Positions 6,381 to 12,331 of a DNA stretch of 12,331 bases are shown here, one piece after another. The position numbers were made by a program, and so were the translations under genes. Source of the DNA: Pseudomonadota bacterium (GTDB lineage Bacteria > Myxococcota > Myxococcia > Myxococcales > Myxococcaceae); assembly GCA_023424585.1 (NCBI GenBank), contig JAFADT010000885.1, forward strand, positions 1 through 12,331, written 5' to 3'. Under the pieces are notes generated by a model. That model was not told the origin of the DNA. It was given only the letters and a program-made list of their open reading frames with translations, and made no database searches. Positions within the stretch are counted from its first letter, which is position 1. Every line of letters starts with the position of its first letter.

Positions 6381-7775
6381 ATGACTTCCATCAATCCGAA
6401 CCGTCCCACCTCGTTCCAGCCGACGCAGTCGACGGTCCCCACCACTCGCCCGGCGAGCGCGCCGCAGACGCAGGCGCCCGCTCAGCAGGCCGCGACGGAG
6501 CGCAACCGGGACTCGTTCACGCCCGGCGCCGCGCTGCGCCCCTCGGGCCGCGCGCGGGTGCGGATGGAGGGGGACAACTTCGTCATGGAGGCCCAGGGCC
6601 AGGTGGGCAATCGCGGCTCGACGCCCCGGGGCGGCGTGCCGACGCGGCTGGGGACGGTGAACGCGGGCGGTTCGTTCGGGCTGCAGGGCAGCCTGCGCGT
6701 GGAGGTGCCTCGCGAAGCCGCCACGGACGCCATCCGCAACGGCCAGCTGCCCAACCCGAGCGCCCCAGAGACGTGGCCGGTGGGCACCCGCGCCCGGGCG
6801 GAGGTCCAGGGCCAGGCGGGCTTCAACGTGGGCCTGCGCGCGGGCCCGGGCAAGCTGGGCGAGCGGCTGGGGCTGAGCACGTCCTATGACCGCAGCCAGA
6901 CGCAGCGCTACGAGGTGCAGCGCACGTCCGAGGACACGGTGCGCGCCACGGTGACCAGCGATGGCCGCCAGCGGGACGCCACCAACATCCGCGGCCTGGA
7001 GGGCCGGCAGGATCAGCGCCTGGGGCACACCCAGTCCGCGGACTTCAACATCCGCACGCCGGAAGGCCGCGCGGCCTACGACGAGTTCATGCGCACTGGC
7101 CAGATTCCCCGCGAGAACGGCCCGGGCGTGAGCAACGTGCGGCGCACGGACACGCTGGATCAGAACCGCGAGGGCCGGGTGCTGGGCCAACAGGTGGCCA
7201 CCACCGAGCGCCAGACGCGGCTCGCGGCGGACGGCGCGGGCGACCAGACCGTGCGCCAGACGGACCGCAACGTGGCGGGCAGCACCCAGACCACGGAGAT
7301 GCAGGTGGGCGCGGACGGCAACGGCCGGGCGCGCACGGCCATCAACGACTCCGTGGTGGCGACCACCACCACGCGTCCCGGCCAGCCCGCGGAGACCAGC
7401 TACGAGCTGACCTTCACGGATCCGAACGCGGCGGCCATGGCGCGCGGCGCGTTCTCCAGCGACGACGCGGCGGCGTCCAACGGCGCTCCGTACACGGTGC
7501 GGCTCAACGAGCAGCAGGCGCGCGCGCTGGTGGAGCGCACCCTGGGCCAGGGCCTGCAAGGCGGCCAGCAGGCGCTGGACCGCGCCTTCCGCACGCTGTC
7601 CACGAACGGGCAGCAGACCTTCGCCACGACGCTCTACAACTCGACGGTGGACACGCAGCGCCCCAACGCCCCGCGCCGCCCGCTCGAGTCCCTGCCGCCC
7701 GAGGCCGCCGCCCCGACCCCGGCTCAGACGCCCGCGCAGCCGCGTCCCCCGGCCGAGACCGTGCCGATGTCGTAG
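6381..7775 (+). CDS. conserved-looking protein of unknown function, disordered ends, no cysteine
   Basis: A 464-residue protein I do not recognise. Residues ~1-50 are rich in Pro, Thr, Gln and Ala and look disordered, ending in RNRDSF. The last ~35 residues form a Pro/Ala-rich tail. Between them is a Gly/Arg/Thr-rich, probably beta-rich region with GRARVRMEGDNF, a second GxRARAEVQGQAGFNVGL-like stretch, YDRSQTQRYEVQR, and a run of alternating Thr/Arg/Gln segments. A more helical part follows with LNEQQARALVERTL. I count no cysteine and one lysine. There is no signal peptide, lipobox or membrane segment. The ATG at 6381 is preferred over an in-frame GTG at 6339: neither has a Shine-Dalgarno, but the promoter candidate fits a leaderless start at 6381. 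Similar Pro/Thr-rich N termini occur on large myxobacterial proteins of unknown export route; that link is only a recollection. Confidence 0.7.
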   Translation: MTSINPNRPTSFQPTQSTVPTTRPASAPQTQAPAQQAATERNRDSFTPGAALRPSGRARVRMEGDNFVMEAQGQVGNRGSTPRGGVPTRLGTVNAGGSFGLQGSLRVEVPREAATDAIRNGQLPNPSAPETWPVGTRARAEVQGQAGFNVGLRAGPGKLGERLGLSTSYDRSQTQRYEVQRTSEDTVRATVTSDGRQRDATNIRGLEGRQDQRLGHTQSADFNIRTPEGRAAYDEFMRTGQIPRENGPGVSNVRRTDTLDQNREGRVLGQQVATTERQTRLAADGAGDQTVRQTDRNVAGSTQTTEMQVGADGNGRARTAINDSVVATTTTRPGQPAETSYELTFTDPNAAAMARGAFSSDDAAASNGAPYTVRLNEQQARALVERTLGQGLQGGQQALDRAFRTLSTNGQQTFATTLYNSTVDTQRPNAPRRPLESLPPEAAAPTPAQTPAQPRPPAETVPMS

Positions 7776-7776
7776 T

Positions 7777-7810
7777 CCCGCCGTCCCGGGCGGGGTATGG
7801 GACCTCCCAT
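7777..7810 (+). terminator. two consecutive hairpins after the 6381 gene
   Basis: CCCGCC (7777-7782) pairs with GGCGGG (7789-7794) around a 6-base loop. ATGGGA-CC-TCCCAT (7797-7810) is a perfect 6-2-6 dyad next to it. The first begins one base past the stop. No T-run follows, so termination is plausible but not strongly supported; the second dyad could instead be an operator. Confidence 0.35.
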
Positions 7811-7843
7811 CGATGAGGCCCCCTCCCCGCCCCGCCGGTCCGC

Positions 7844-8287
7844 ATGCATGACCTGAACGCCCTGGTCGGCACGCACGACCTGCTCCTCCTCACGCTTGAC
7901 ACGCTCCGCTACGACGTGGCCCGGGAGGAGCTGGAAGCAGGCCACACCCCCACCCTGGCCGCGCTGCTGCCCGGCGGCCGGTGGGAGGAGCGGCACAGCC
8001 CGGCGAGCTTCACCTACGCCGCGCACCAGGCCTTCTTCGCGGGCTTCCTCCCCACCCCCGTCACCCCGGGCCGCCACCCGCGCCCCTTCGCCCTGCGCTT
8101 CGAGGGCAGCGAGACGACGGGCCCCGGCACCTGTGTGCTGGACGCGCCGGACCTCGTCACGGGCCTGGCCGGGCGCGGCCATCACACGGTGTGCATTGGC
8201 GGGACGGGGTTCTTCAACCAGAAGAACCCCCTGGGCCGCGTCCTCCCCGGCCTCTTCTCCGAGGCGCACTGGGCTCCGGAGCTGGGG
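7844..8287 (+). pseudogene. STM4013/SEN3800-family hydrolase, N-terminal half only
   Basis: The first 148 codons match the start of the STM4013/SEN3800 hydrolases of the alkaline-phosphatase/sulfatase fold: LVGTHDLLLLTLDTLRYD with the metal-binding Asp19, HSPASFTYAAHQAFFAGFLPTP with the putative catalytic Thr57, FEGSETT, CIGGTGFFN and LPGLFSEAHW. After PELG (about 8287) similarity ends. The frame runs on as Cys/Trp/Arg-rich nonsense to a stop at 8426-8428, so any product would be a 194-residue chimera lacking the C-terminal metal ligands. From here the other frame continues as a radical SAM protein. No Shine-Dalgarno is evident before ATG 7844. Family names come from memory; in intact loci this gene is, as I recall, directly upstream of STM4012, as the remains here suggest. 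Confidence 0.8.
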
Positions 8288-8910
8288 GCACCCCCACCCT
8301 GCTGGACGTCGCGGGGCTGGAGACGGTGTTCGACCTGGCGGCGGAGCTGGGCGTCGACCCTGGCGACGTTCCCATGTCCGTGGAGGTGTCGCCGGAGACG
8401 GTGGACGCGGCCAAGGTCGCGGTGCTGAAAGCCCGGGGCGTGGACCGGGTGAGCATGGGCGTGCAGAGCTTCCTGGAGTCGGAGGTCGCGGCCGTGAAGC
8501 GGCCGCAGAAGACGGCGCAGGTGGAGGCCACGCTGGACCTGCTCCGGAGCGCGGGCTTCCCCACCCTCAACCTGGATCTCATCTACGGCATCGAGGGGCA
8601 GACGGTGGAGACGTTCCTCCACTCGCTGGAGACGGCGCTCCGGTACGCGCCGGAGGAGCTGTACCTCTACCCGCTCTACGTGCGGCCCCTCACCTTCCTG
8701 GGGAAGAAGTCGCGTGCGTGGGACGACCTGCGGCTGTCGCTCTATCGGGCCGGCAGGGACTTCCTCCTCGCGCGCGGCTACACGCAGGTGTCCATGCGGA
8801 TGTTCCGCGCGGCGCACGCCCCGGCCGCTCGCGGCGCGGTGTACCGCTGCCAGGAGGACGGCATGGTGGGCCTGGGCGTGGGGGCGCGCTCGTACGCGGG
8901 CGCGGTGCAC
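8284..8910 (+). pseudogene. STM4012-family radical SAM protein, 5'-truncated and cut at the 3' end
   Basis: In the frame where 8287-8289 is a codon, the sequence reads as the interior and later part of an STM4012-family radical SAM enzyme, related to HemN/HemW. Visible motifs are GGTPTLLD, MSVEVSPETV, GVDRVSMGVQSF, LNLDLIYGIEGQT, EELYLYPLYVRPLT, QVSMRMFR and CQEDGMVGLGVGARSY. The N-terminal part that should carry the CxxxCxxC iron-sulfur site is missing, so it cannot be an active radical SAM enzyme. Similarity stops at about GAVH (8910), where family members continue. The frame then ends at TGA 8932-8934 after a few unrelated residues. No start codon with a ribosome binding site lies at the left edge; it joins the STM4013 remnant over a run of five G (8284-8288). 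Confidence 0.8.
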
Positions 8911-8911
8911 T

Positions 8912-9009
8912 GCCGATGCGGCCCCAGCGCTTGATCACCGTGGAGCCCTTCAGGGTGATCTCCCAGAACTTGTGCTGGAGCTGCCTTCCGTGAACTCGTA
9001 GCGAGGCAT
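8912..9009 (-). pseudogene. WGR-domain protein, N-terminal fragment with frameshift
   Basis: Read from ATG 9009 on the minus strand, the sequence encodes MPRYEFTEGSSS. After a two-base shift it reads KFWEITLKGSTVIKRWGRIG. Together these form the start of a WGR domain, a small fold often involved in protein or nucleic-acid binding, ending at its Trp-Gly-Arg motif. The shift is explained by an extra TG on the plus strand near 8971-8974 (TGTG where TG is expected). The domain is cut off at 8912, where it meets the radical SAM remnant. Without repair, translation stops within about 20 codons, so this is debris. The 62 bases between it and the OmpA-type gene (9010-9071) show nothing else. Confidence 0.7.
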
Positions 9010-9071
9010 CGCGCGTCCCTTCGGCGAAGAACGCCCGCGACGCTAGAGGAGCCCCCTGGCAACCTCAAGGC

Positions 9072-10454
9072 TCAGGGACGCAGCAGCACCAGCTCCACGC
9101 GGCGGTTGAGCTCCCGGCCACGGGGGATGAGGTTGGGGGCCTTGGGGCTGCGGTCGCCCAGGCCCACGGCCTCCACGCGGGACGGGGCCACGCCGGCGCG
9201 GATCAGCATGTCGGCCACGGCGCGGGCGCGCGCGTCGGAGAGGCCCTGGCGAGCGGGCTCGGGGACTTCGCGCGCGTCGGTGTGGCCCTCGACGCGCAGG
9301 CGGGCCTTCGGGTCGCGCACGAGCAGGTCCACCGCCAGGTCCAGGCCGGACAGCGTGGACTTCGCGGGCACGGGCTTCTTCTCTTCGAAGCTCAGGGGCT
9401 CGGGCAGCTCGATGCGGCCCTCCTGCACCTTGGCGGCCTTCGCGGCCTTGGGAGCGGGCACCAGCGCGAAGGCCAGCGACGCGTCCGAGCCGGCGGACAG
9501 CTCCACCTGGCGCGTCTGCGCGAGGAAGCCCTCTGCGATGAGGTCCACGGTGTAGGCGCCCGCGGCCAGCGCCACGTCCTGCGGCTTGCGGCTCTTGGCC
9601 GTGGGGAGCGTGAGCTTGAGCGGCTCGCCCGGGCCGCGCACGAAGGCGATGGCGGAGGTGGGCTTCTTGGACGTCACCTGGAGGCGCAGGCGGCTGGGGG
9701 CCACGGGCGGGCGCTCCACCGGCGGCGTCACGGAGACGATGGTCGTCGAGGGCTTCACGCCCGCGTCCGGGACCGCCGCGGGCTGGGCGACGTGCGCCGG
9801 GGCGCCGGCATCCACCGGGGCCGGGGTCGGCCTCACGGGTGGCGGCGCGGCGACGACGGCGGGCTCGTCCTTCAGCGGCTGGATCATCTCCGCGGTGACG
9901 GCGTGGGAGAGCTTGAGCTTGAGGCGCGGATCCGGCGCGTTGGGCACGACGCTGGGGGACGCCTTCACGACGACGCGCAGGCCGCGCTGGGTCTGGAAGC
10001 CGACCGAGGCGGTGATCTTCCAGAGGAAGCCGTTGGTCTCGCTGAACAGGCTCCAGGAGCCGTTGGTGTACGTGACGCGCGAGACGAGGGTGTGCTCGCC
10101 GGGTTCGACCTTGAGGTTCGCGAGCCGGTGGACGCCGGGCGCGTTGAGCTCCTCCAGCGACGGGACGGCGAGCGGCTCGCCATCCAGGAGGAAGTCGGTC
10201 TCCACGAGCCGGTAGCCGTCCTCGGGTTTGAAGCCCGCGAAGAGCACCTGCACCTCCGCGGGGGACTCGGGGACCATGTCGCGCAGCTGACGTTCCAGCT
10301 CCGCGCGCACCAGCTCCTCGCGCGTCGGTTCGGCCGCGAACGCGCCCGGCGCGAGGAGTCCGGCGAGGACCAGGGACCCGGATTTGAGGAAGGAGGAATC
10401 CACGAGGCGCACACAGCATGGCACAAGGCGCCCCGGGACGATGCAGGGATACAT
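9072..10454 (-). CDS. OmpA-family protein with PEGA-like domain
   Basis: A predicted exported protein of up to 460 residues that should anchor to peptidoglycan in the periplasm. The C-terminal ~110 residues are an OmpA-like domain: LRVEGHTD (386-393, with the peptidoglycan-binding Asp393), LSDARARAVADMLIRAGV, GLGD, GRELNRRVEL (446-455, with the conserved Arg pair). Residues ~254-333 look like a PEGA-type beta domain (AAGAYTVDLIAEGFLAQTRQVEL). A Pro/Ala/Val-rich linker spans ~198-250. Residues ~41-190 form an unrecognised, probably beta-rich region with FLLDGEPL, GVHRL and VEPGEHTLVSR. The start is uncertain: ATG 10454 is the only ATG, but GTG at 10412 or 10403 would place the hydrophobic stretch ending in AFA as a cleaner signal peptide. 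None has a good Shine-Dalgarno. It diverges from the adaptor gene at 10560. Confidence 0.85.
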   Translation of the reverse strand: MYPCIVPGRLVPCCVRLVDSSFLKSGSLVLAGLLAPGAFAAEPTREELVRAELERQLRDMVPESPAEVQVLFAGFKPEDGYRLVETDFLLDGEPLAVPSLEELNAPGVHRLANLKVEPGEHTLVSRVTYTNGSWSLFSETNGFLWKITASVGFQTQRGLRVVVKASPSVVPNAPDPRLKLKLSHAVTAEMIQPLKDEPAVVAAPPPVRPTPAPVDAGAPAHVAQPAAVPDAGVKPSTTIVSVTPPVERPPVAPSRLRLQVTSKKPTSAIAFVRGPGEPLKLTLPTAKSRKPQDVALAAGAYTVDLIAEGFLAQTRQVELSAGSDASLAFALVPAPKAAKAAKVQEGRIELPEPLSFEEKKPVPAKSTLSGLDLAVDLLVRDPKARLRVEGHTDAREVPEPARQGLSDARARAVADMLIRAGVAPSRVEAVGLGDRSPKAPNLIPRGRELNRRVELVLLRP

Positions 10455-10459
10455 CCCTG
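10444..10459. promoter_or_regulatory. perfect 7-2-7 inverted repeat, candidate operator
   Basis: CAGGGAT-AC-ATCCCTG overlaps the ATG end of the OmpA-type gene and lies in the divergent region facing the adaptor gene at 10560. On the minus strand a TTGACG (plus coordinates 10483-10488) lies about 24 bases upstream, at a rough -35 distance, so a bound regulator would cover the -10/start region. The -10 itself is poor. The other spacer bases up to 10559 show only the adaptor gene's GGGAGG. Confidence 0.4.
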
Positions 10460-10559
10460 TAGGCTGGGCAGGCAGGCGTGCCCGTCAAGTTTCCGCGCCC
10501 GGTTGAAGGCTTCCCTGTGAATCCCGCGTTCCAACCAGTCCTGGCGTCGGGAGGCCGGG

Positions 10560-11333
10560 ATGGATCATCCTCGGCGGCGCATGGATCCGCGGCCCGAGTC
10601 TCCCCCGATGCCTGCCCCCGCCTCTCCCGCGTCGACGTCCCGCTTCTCACGGAGGGCGTGGGCCTTGAGCGCGGTGGGGGCGGTGGTGACGCTGGGGGTG
10701 CTGGCGGGGATGGTGCGGGTGGACCGGGTCGCACGCGGGACGGTGCTGCTCCAGCAGGGCGAGTGGGTGGACCTCCCAGCCCCGGTCACCGGGCAGGTGA
10801 TGTCGGTGAACGTGGGGCTGGGCCAGCCGGTCAAGGCCGGGCAGGTGGTGGCGCGGCTGGAGACGGCGACGGGGCCCGCGGAGGTGGTGGCGCCCCTGGA
10901 GGCGCTCGTGAGCCAGGTGGCGGTGAAGCAGGGAGCGCGGGTGGAGGCGGGGCAGCCGGTGGCGGCGGTGTTGAACCGGAACGTGCTGCCGTCGCTCAGC
11001 GTGCTGTTTCCGGAGGACTACCGGCAGGAGCTGGCGCCGGGGATGAGCCTGTCGTTCCAGACGTCGAACATGCCCCACCCGCTCGAGACGGTCATCGAGC
11101 AGGTGGAGGGGCCGGAGGCATCGCTCCAGTTCGCGAAGGCGCGGCGGCGCGGGGATGACACCTATCGGGACGGAGCGGTGCTGGTCCGGGCGCACGTGCC
11201 ATCCCGGACCTACGAGCGGGACGGCAAGAAGCGCGTGTATCAGGACGGCGAATCGGGCCGGGCCACGGTGAAGCTGGGGACGCAGCGGCTGCTCGTCTCG
11301 TGGTTCCCGGGGCTGCGGGATGCGCTGCCGTGA
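10560..11333 (+). CDS. short HlyD-like (biotinyl-lipoyl) inner-membrane adaptor protein
   Basis: A 257-residue protein with a basic Pro-rich cytoplasmic N terminus, one membrane segment at ~34-52, and a periplasmic part. Two lipoyl-type half-motifs, PAPVTGQVMSVNVGLGQPVKAGQVVARLE (73-101, shown here only by its GQPVKAGQVV core) and the APLEALV to VEAGQPVAAVL segment (111-138), resemble the barrel-sandwich domain of HlyD/membrane-fusion proteins. They are separated by only a few residues, so the long alpha-helical hairpin that normally contacts TolC-type channels is absent. A beta-barrel-like C-terminal part follows. ATG 10560 has GGGAGG 5 bases upstream. No ABC or other transporter gene is adjacent, so the partner is unknown. 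Its last 14 bases overlap the ATG of the next small lipoprotein frame. Confidence 0.75.
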   Translation: MDHPRRRMDPRPESPPMPAPASPASTSRFSRRAWALSAVGAVVTLGVLAGMVRVDRVARGTVLLQQGEWVDLPAPVTGQVMSVNVGLGQPVKAGQVVARLETATGPAEVVAPLEALVSQVAVKQGARVEAGQPVAAVLNRNVLPSLSVLFPEDYRQELAPGMSLSFQTSNMPHPLETVIEQVEGPEASLQFAKARRRGDDTYRDGAVLVRAHVPSRTYERDGKKRVYQDGESGRATVKLGTQRLLVSWFPGLRDALP

Positions 11334-11630
11334 CGCGGGGATTGTCGCGCTCCTCGCGACTGTGATGACTGGTTGTGGGGCTCCGCGTCACATTCCCGGG
11401 GTCGTTCCGGGGTGACCATCAAGACGCACGTGGGCGAGGTTCCTCTCTCTATCGTCGCGTTCTTCTCCCTCTCCGACAGCCTGGAGCACCCGCCGTGTGA
11501 TGGGTTCTTCCAATACATCCCCGCCACGGGAGAGTTGTTGCGATGGCTGCGAAGCGACGATGGATGGGGGCGACAGGTCATCGGGCGGGTGGAGTGGTTG
11601 GACAGAACGCGCTATCGCATCGTGCGTTAG
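11320..11630 (+). pseudogene. small lipoprotein split by a -1 frameshift (or two coupled ORFs)
   Basis: ATG 11320 opens a 31-codon frame with an excellent lipoprotein signal (GIVALLATVMTGC, Cys19), ending at TGA 11413-11415. The next frame runs from about 11412 to TAG 11628-11630 with coding-like codon use, reading VTIKTHVGEVPLSIVAFF and ending near WLDRTRYRIVR. Adding one G to the run at 11409-11412 fuses the two into a 103-residue lipoprotein, so a one-base loss, a sequencing error or programmed slippage are all possible. Alternatively GTG 11412 overlaps the stop as GTGA and starts a separate 72-residue protein by translational coupling. I recognise no family. The ATG lies inside the end of the adaptor gene, suggesting co-transcription. 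Confidence 0.5.
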
Positions 11631-11667
11631 GAGGGACATGGGCCTTCGCGATAGAGGAGTGCGAACG

Positions 11668-12243
11668 ATGAAGCGAAGCGCACCGTTGTCGCTGCTGGGG
11701 CTCACCGCCGTCGGGTGTGCACGTGCCTTCGTATCGGGCGCCGCACCGGTCGGGGATGACCGTTCGATTGTCTTTCCCCCGTTCTTCGAACAGGCCGCGG
11801 TCCACGTTGGAGCATCCGACCAGCCCATCGTTCTGGATGGGGCCGTGCTCCGGGCGCTGACCCTGGCGGCCGATGACGCGCTGCCGCGGGACACGGCGGA
11901 TATGCCCTGCGCGGAGCGGCGCTCCTCTCACGTCTTCAGGGTCATTGCTCGCGAGGACATCGTCTTCATTCGGATCGATGTGGACCCATCTGCGTGTGGT
12001 GGAACCCAGCCGGGACTCGACTCTGGCGTGCGGTACGCCATCAGCCGTGATAGCCGAATCCTCCGCAGGGTCCTGGATGGGATGAAGCCCTATGTCCCCA
12101 ACGCAGATGGCGGTGTCCTGGACCTGGAGCGGGCCGCACCGGGTGTTTCCCCCACCTTCGATCCTGCGCACCCGCGTCCCCTTCCGTTCCTGGATGCAGG
12201 CGTCAAACCCGACGCAGGGGTACCGGACGCTCAGGCGCCCTGA
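11668..12243 (+). CDS. hypothetical lipoprotein
   Basis: A 191-residue predicted lipoprotein of unknown function. ATG 11668 is preceded by GAGGAG at 8 bases and gives a compact signal peptide (MKRSAPLSLLGLTAVGC) with Cys17 as the lipidation site, although the -3 residue is Ala rather than Leu. An in-frame ATG at 11638 has AGGAGG only 3 bases upstream and would add ten residues before the same signal. The mature protein has two further cysteines (in MPCAERR and DPSACGG) that could form a disulfide. It has a central beta-like stretch (HVFRVIAREDIVFIRIDVD) and a Pro/Asp-rich tail with DAGVKPDAGVPDA. It follows the split lipoprotein by 37 bases on the same strand and may share its transcript. The end overlaps the convergent gene by 13 bases. 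Confidence 0.7.
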   Translation: MKRSAPLSLLGLTAVGCARAFVSGAAPVGDDRSIVFPPFFEQAAVHVGASDQPIVLDGAVLRALTLAADDALPRDTADMPCAERRSSHVFRVIAREDIVFIRIDVDPSACGGTQPGLDSGVRYAISRDSRILRRVLDGMKPYVPNADGGVLDLERAAPGVSPTFDPAHPRPLPFLDAGVKPDAGVPDAQAP

Positions 12244-12331
12244 CGCGACAGCCTGCGTTCCAGGCGCTCCAGGCGGAGCTTGTGGTCCTCGGGCAGCTCC
12301 ACGGGGGCCGCGAGCCTTGCGTGGTACAGGG
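12231..12331 (-). CDS. C-terminal end of an unidentified protein (runs off the window)
   Basis: The minus strand is open from the window edge to a TGA at 12231-12233, giving 32 residues that end in a charged, probably helical tail: ELPEDHKLRLERLERRLSRQ. Codon use is typical of the neighbouring genes. Too little is present to name a family. It converges on the lipoprotein gene with a 13-base overlap of the two 3' ends. Confidence 0.5.
   Translation of the reverse strand, partial: LYHARLAAPVELPEDHKLRLERLERRLSRQGA

Noticed and set aside
6372..7559. A 395-codon minus-strand frame opposite the unknown 6381 gene
   Set aside because: I considered it because the plus-strand protein is unfamiliar. 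The minus-strand product is His/Arg/Ala/Val repetitive, typical of shadows in this genome. The plus strand has the promoter-like region and flanking hairpins, though certainty is lower here than elsewhere.
8287..8428. A natural fusion protein ending at 8428 in the STM4013 frame
   Set aside because: After residue 148 the frame is Trp/Arg/Cys-rich and out of phase with a clear radical SAM reading, so it is read-through into the wrong frame rather than a real domain.
9043..10734. A 563-codon minus-strand frame overlapping the OmpA-type gene
   Set aside because: It is one frame off from a protein with an OmpA domain and PEGA-like domain; its own translation is Arg/Pro/Gly-rich low complexity with no domain.
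1..12331. Insertion sequence, integrase, CRISPR array or attachment site near the degraded locus
   Set aside because: I saw no transposase or integrase motif, no terminal inverted repeats flanking the remnants, no regularly spaced repeats and no tRNA gene. The decay looks like simple deletions.

Overview
The base composition (about 70% G+C, with G or C dominating third codon positions), the abundance of lipoproteins, and families such as OmpA/PEGA-type proteins and WGR domains suggest a myxobacterium (order Myxococcales; Corallococcus- or Myxococcus-like). This is inferred from style and remembered homologues, not from a search. The window is mostly an envelope-protein region with one patch of gene debris. 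No tRNA, rRNA, CRISPR array or intact mobile element is visible. No stretch over 300 bases lacks a gene or gene remnant; the longest spacers are 2280-2507 and 6158-6380.

Left (1-3002): the start of an RNA 3'-terminal phosphate cyclase (rtcA, minus strand, running off the edge) lies downstream of a secreted CocE/X-Pro-peptidase-type alpha/beta hydrolase on the same strand. The hydrolase is divergent from a Bcp-type thioredoxin-dependent peroxiredoxin. A perfect 7-2-7 dyad sits in the shared spacer.

Centre-left (3126-6157): two tandem, clearly duplicated ~490-residue lipoproteins. Each joins a lineage-specific N-terminal domain to a C-terminal domain resembling the erythromycin esterase/ChaN/TIKI superfamily. 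The expected Gly-Glu-x-His loop is altered in both copies. A good intrinsic terminator lies between the two genes, just upstream of the second gene's ribosome binding site.

Centre (6381-7775): an unrecognised, cysteine-free, almost lysine-free protein with disordered ends. A possible ECF-type promoter lies so close to its ATG that the mRNA may be leaderless.

Centre-right (7844-9009): a degraded locus. The N-terminal half of an STM4013-family hydrolase is joined out of frame to the middle and end of an STM4012-family radical SAM protein. That in turn abuts a frameshifted N-terminal piece of a WGR-domain protein on the other strand. This looks like a deletion scar of an STM4011-4015-type gene cluster.

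Right (9072-12331): an OmpA-family peptidoglycan-anchoring protein diverges from a short, hairpin-less HlyD-like adaptor, with a second 7-2-7 dyad between them. Then come a small lipoprotein split by a -1 shift, another lipoprotein, and the tail of an unidentified gene on the minus strand. Apart from the tandem pair, no complete pathway can be read from the gene order.
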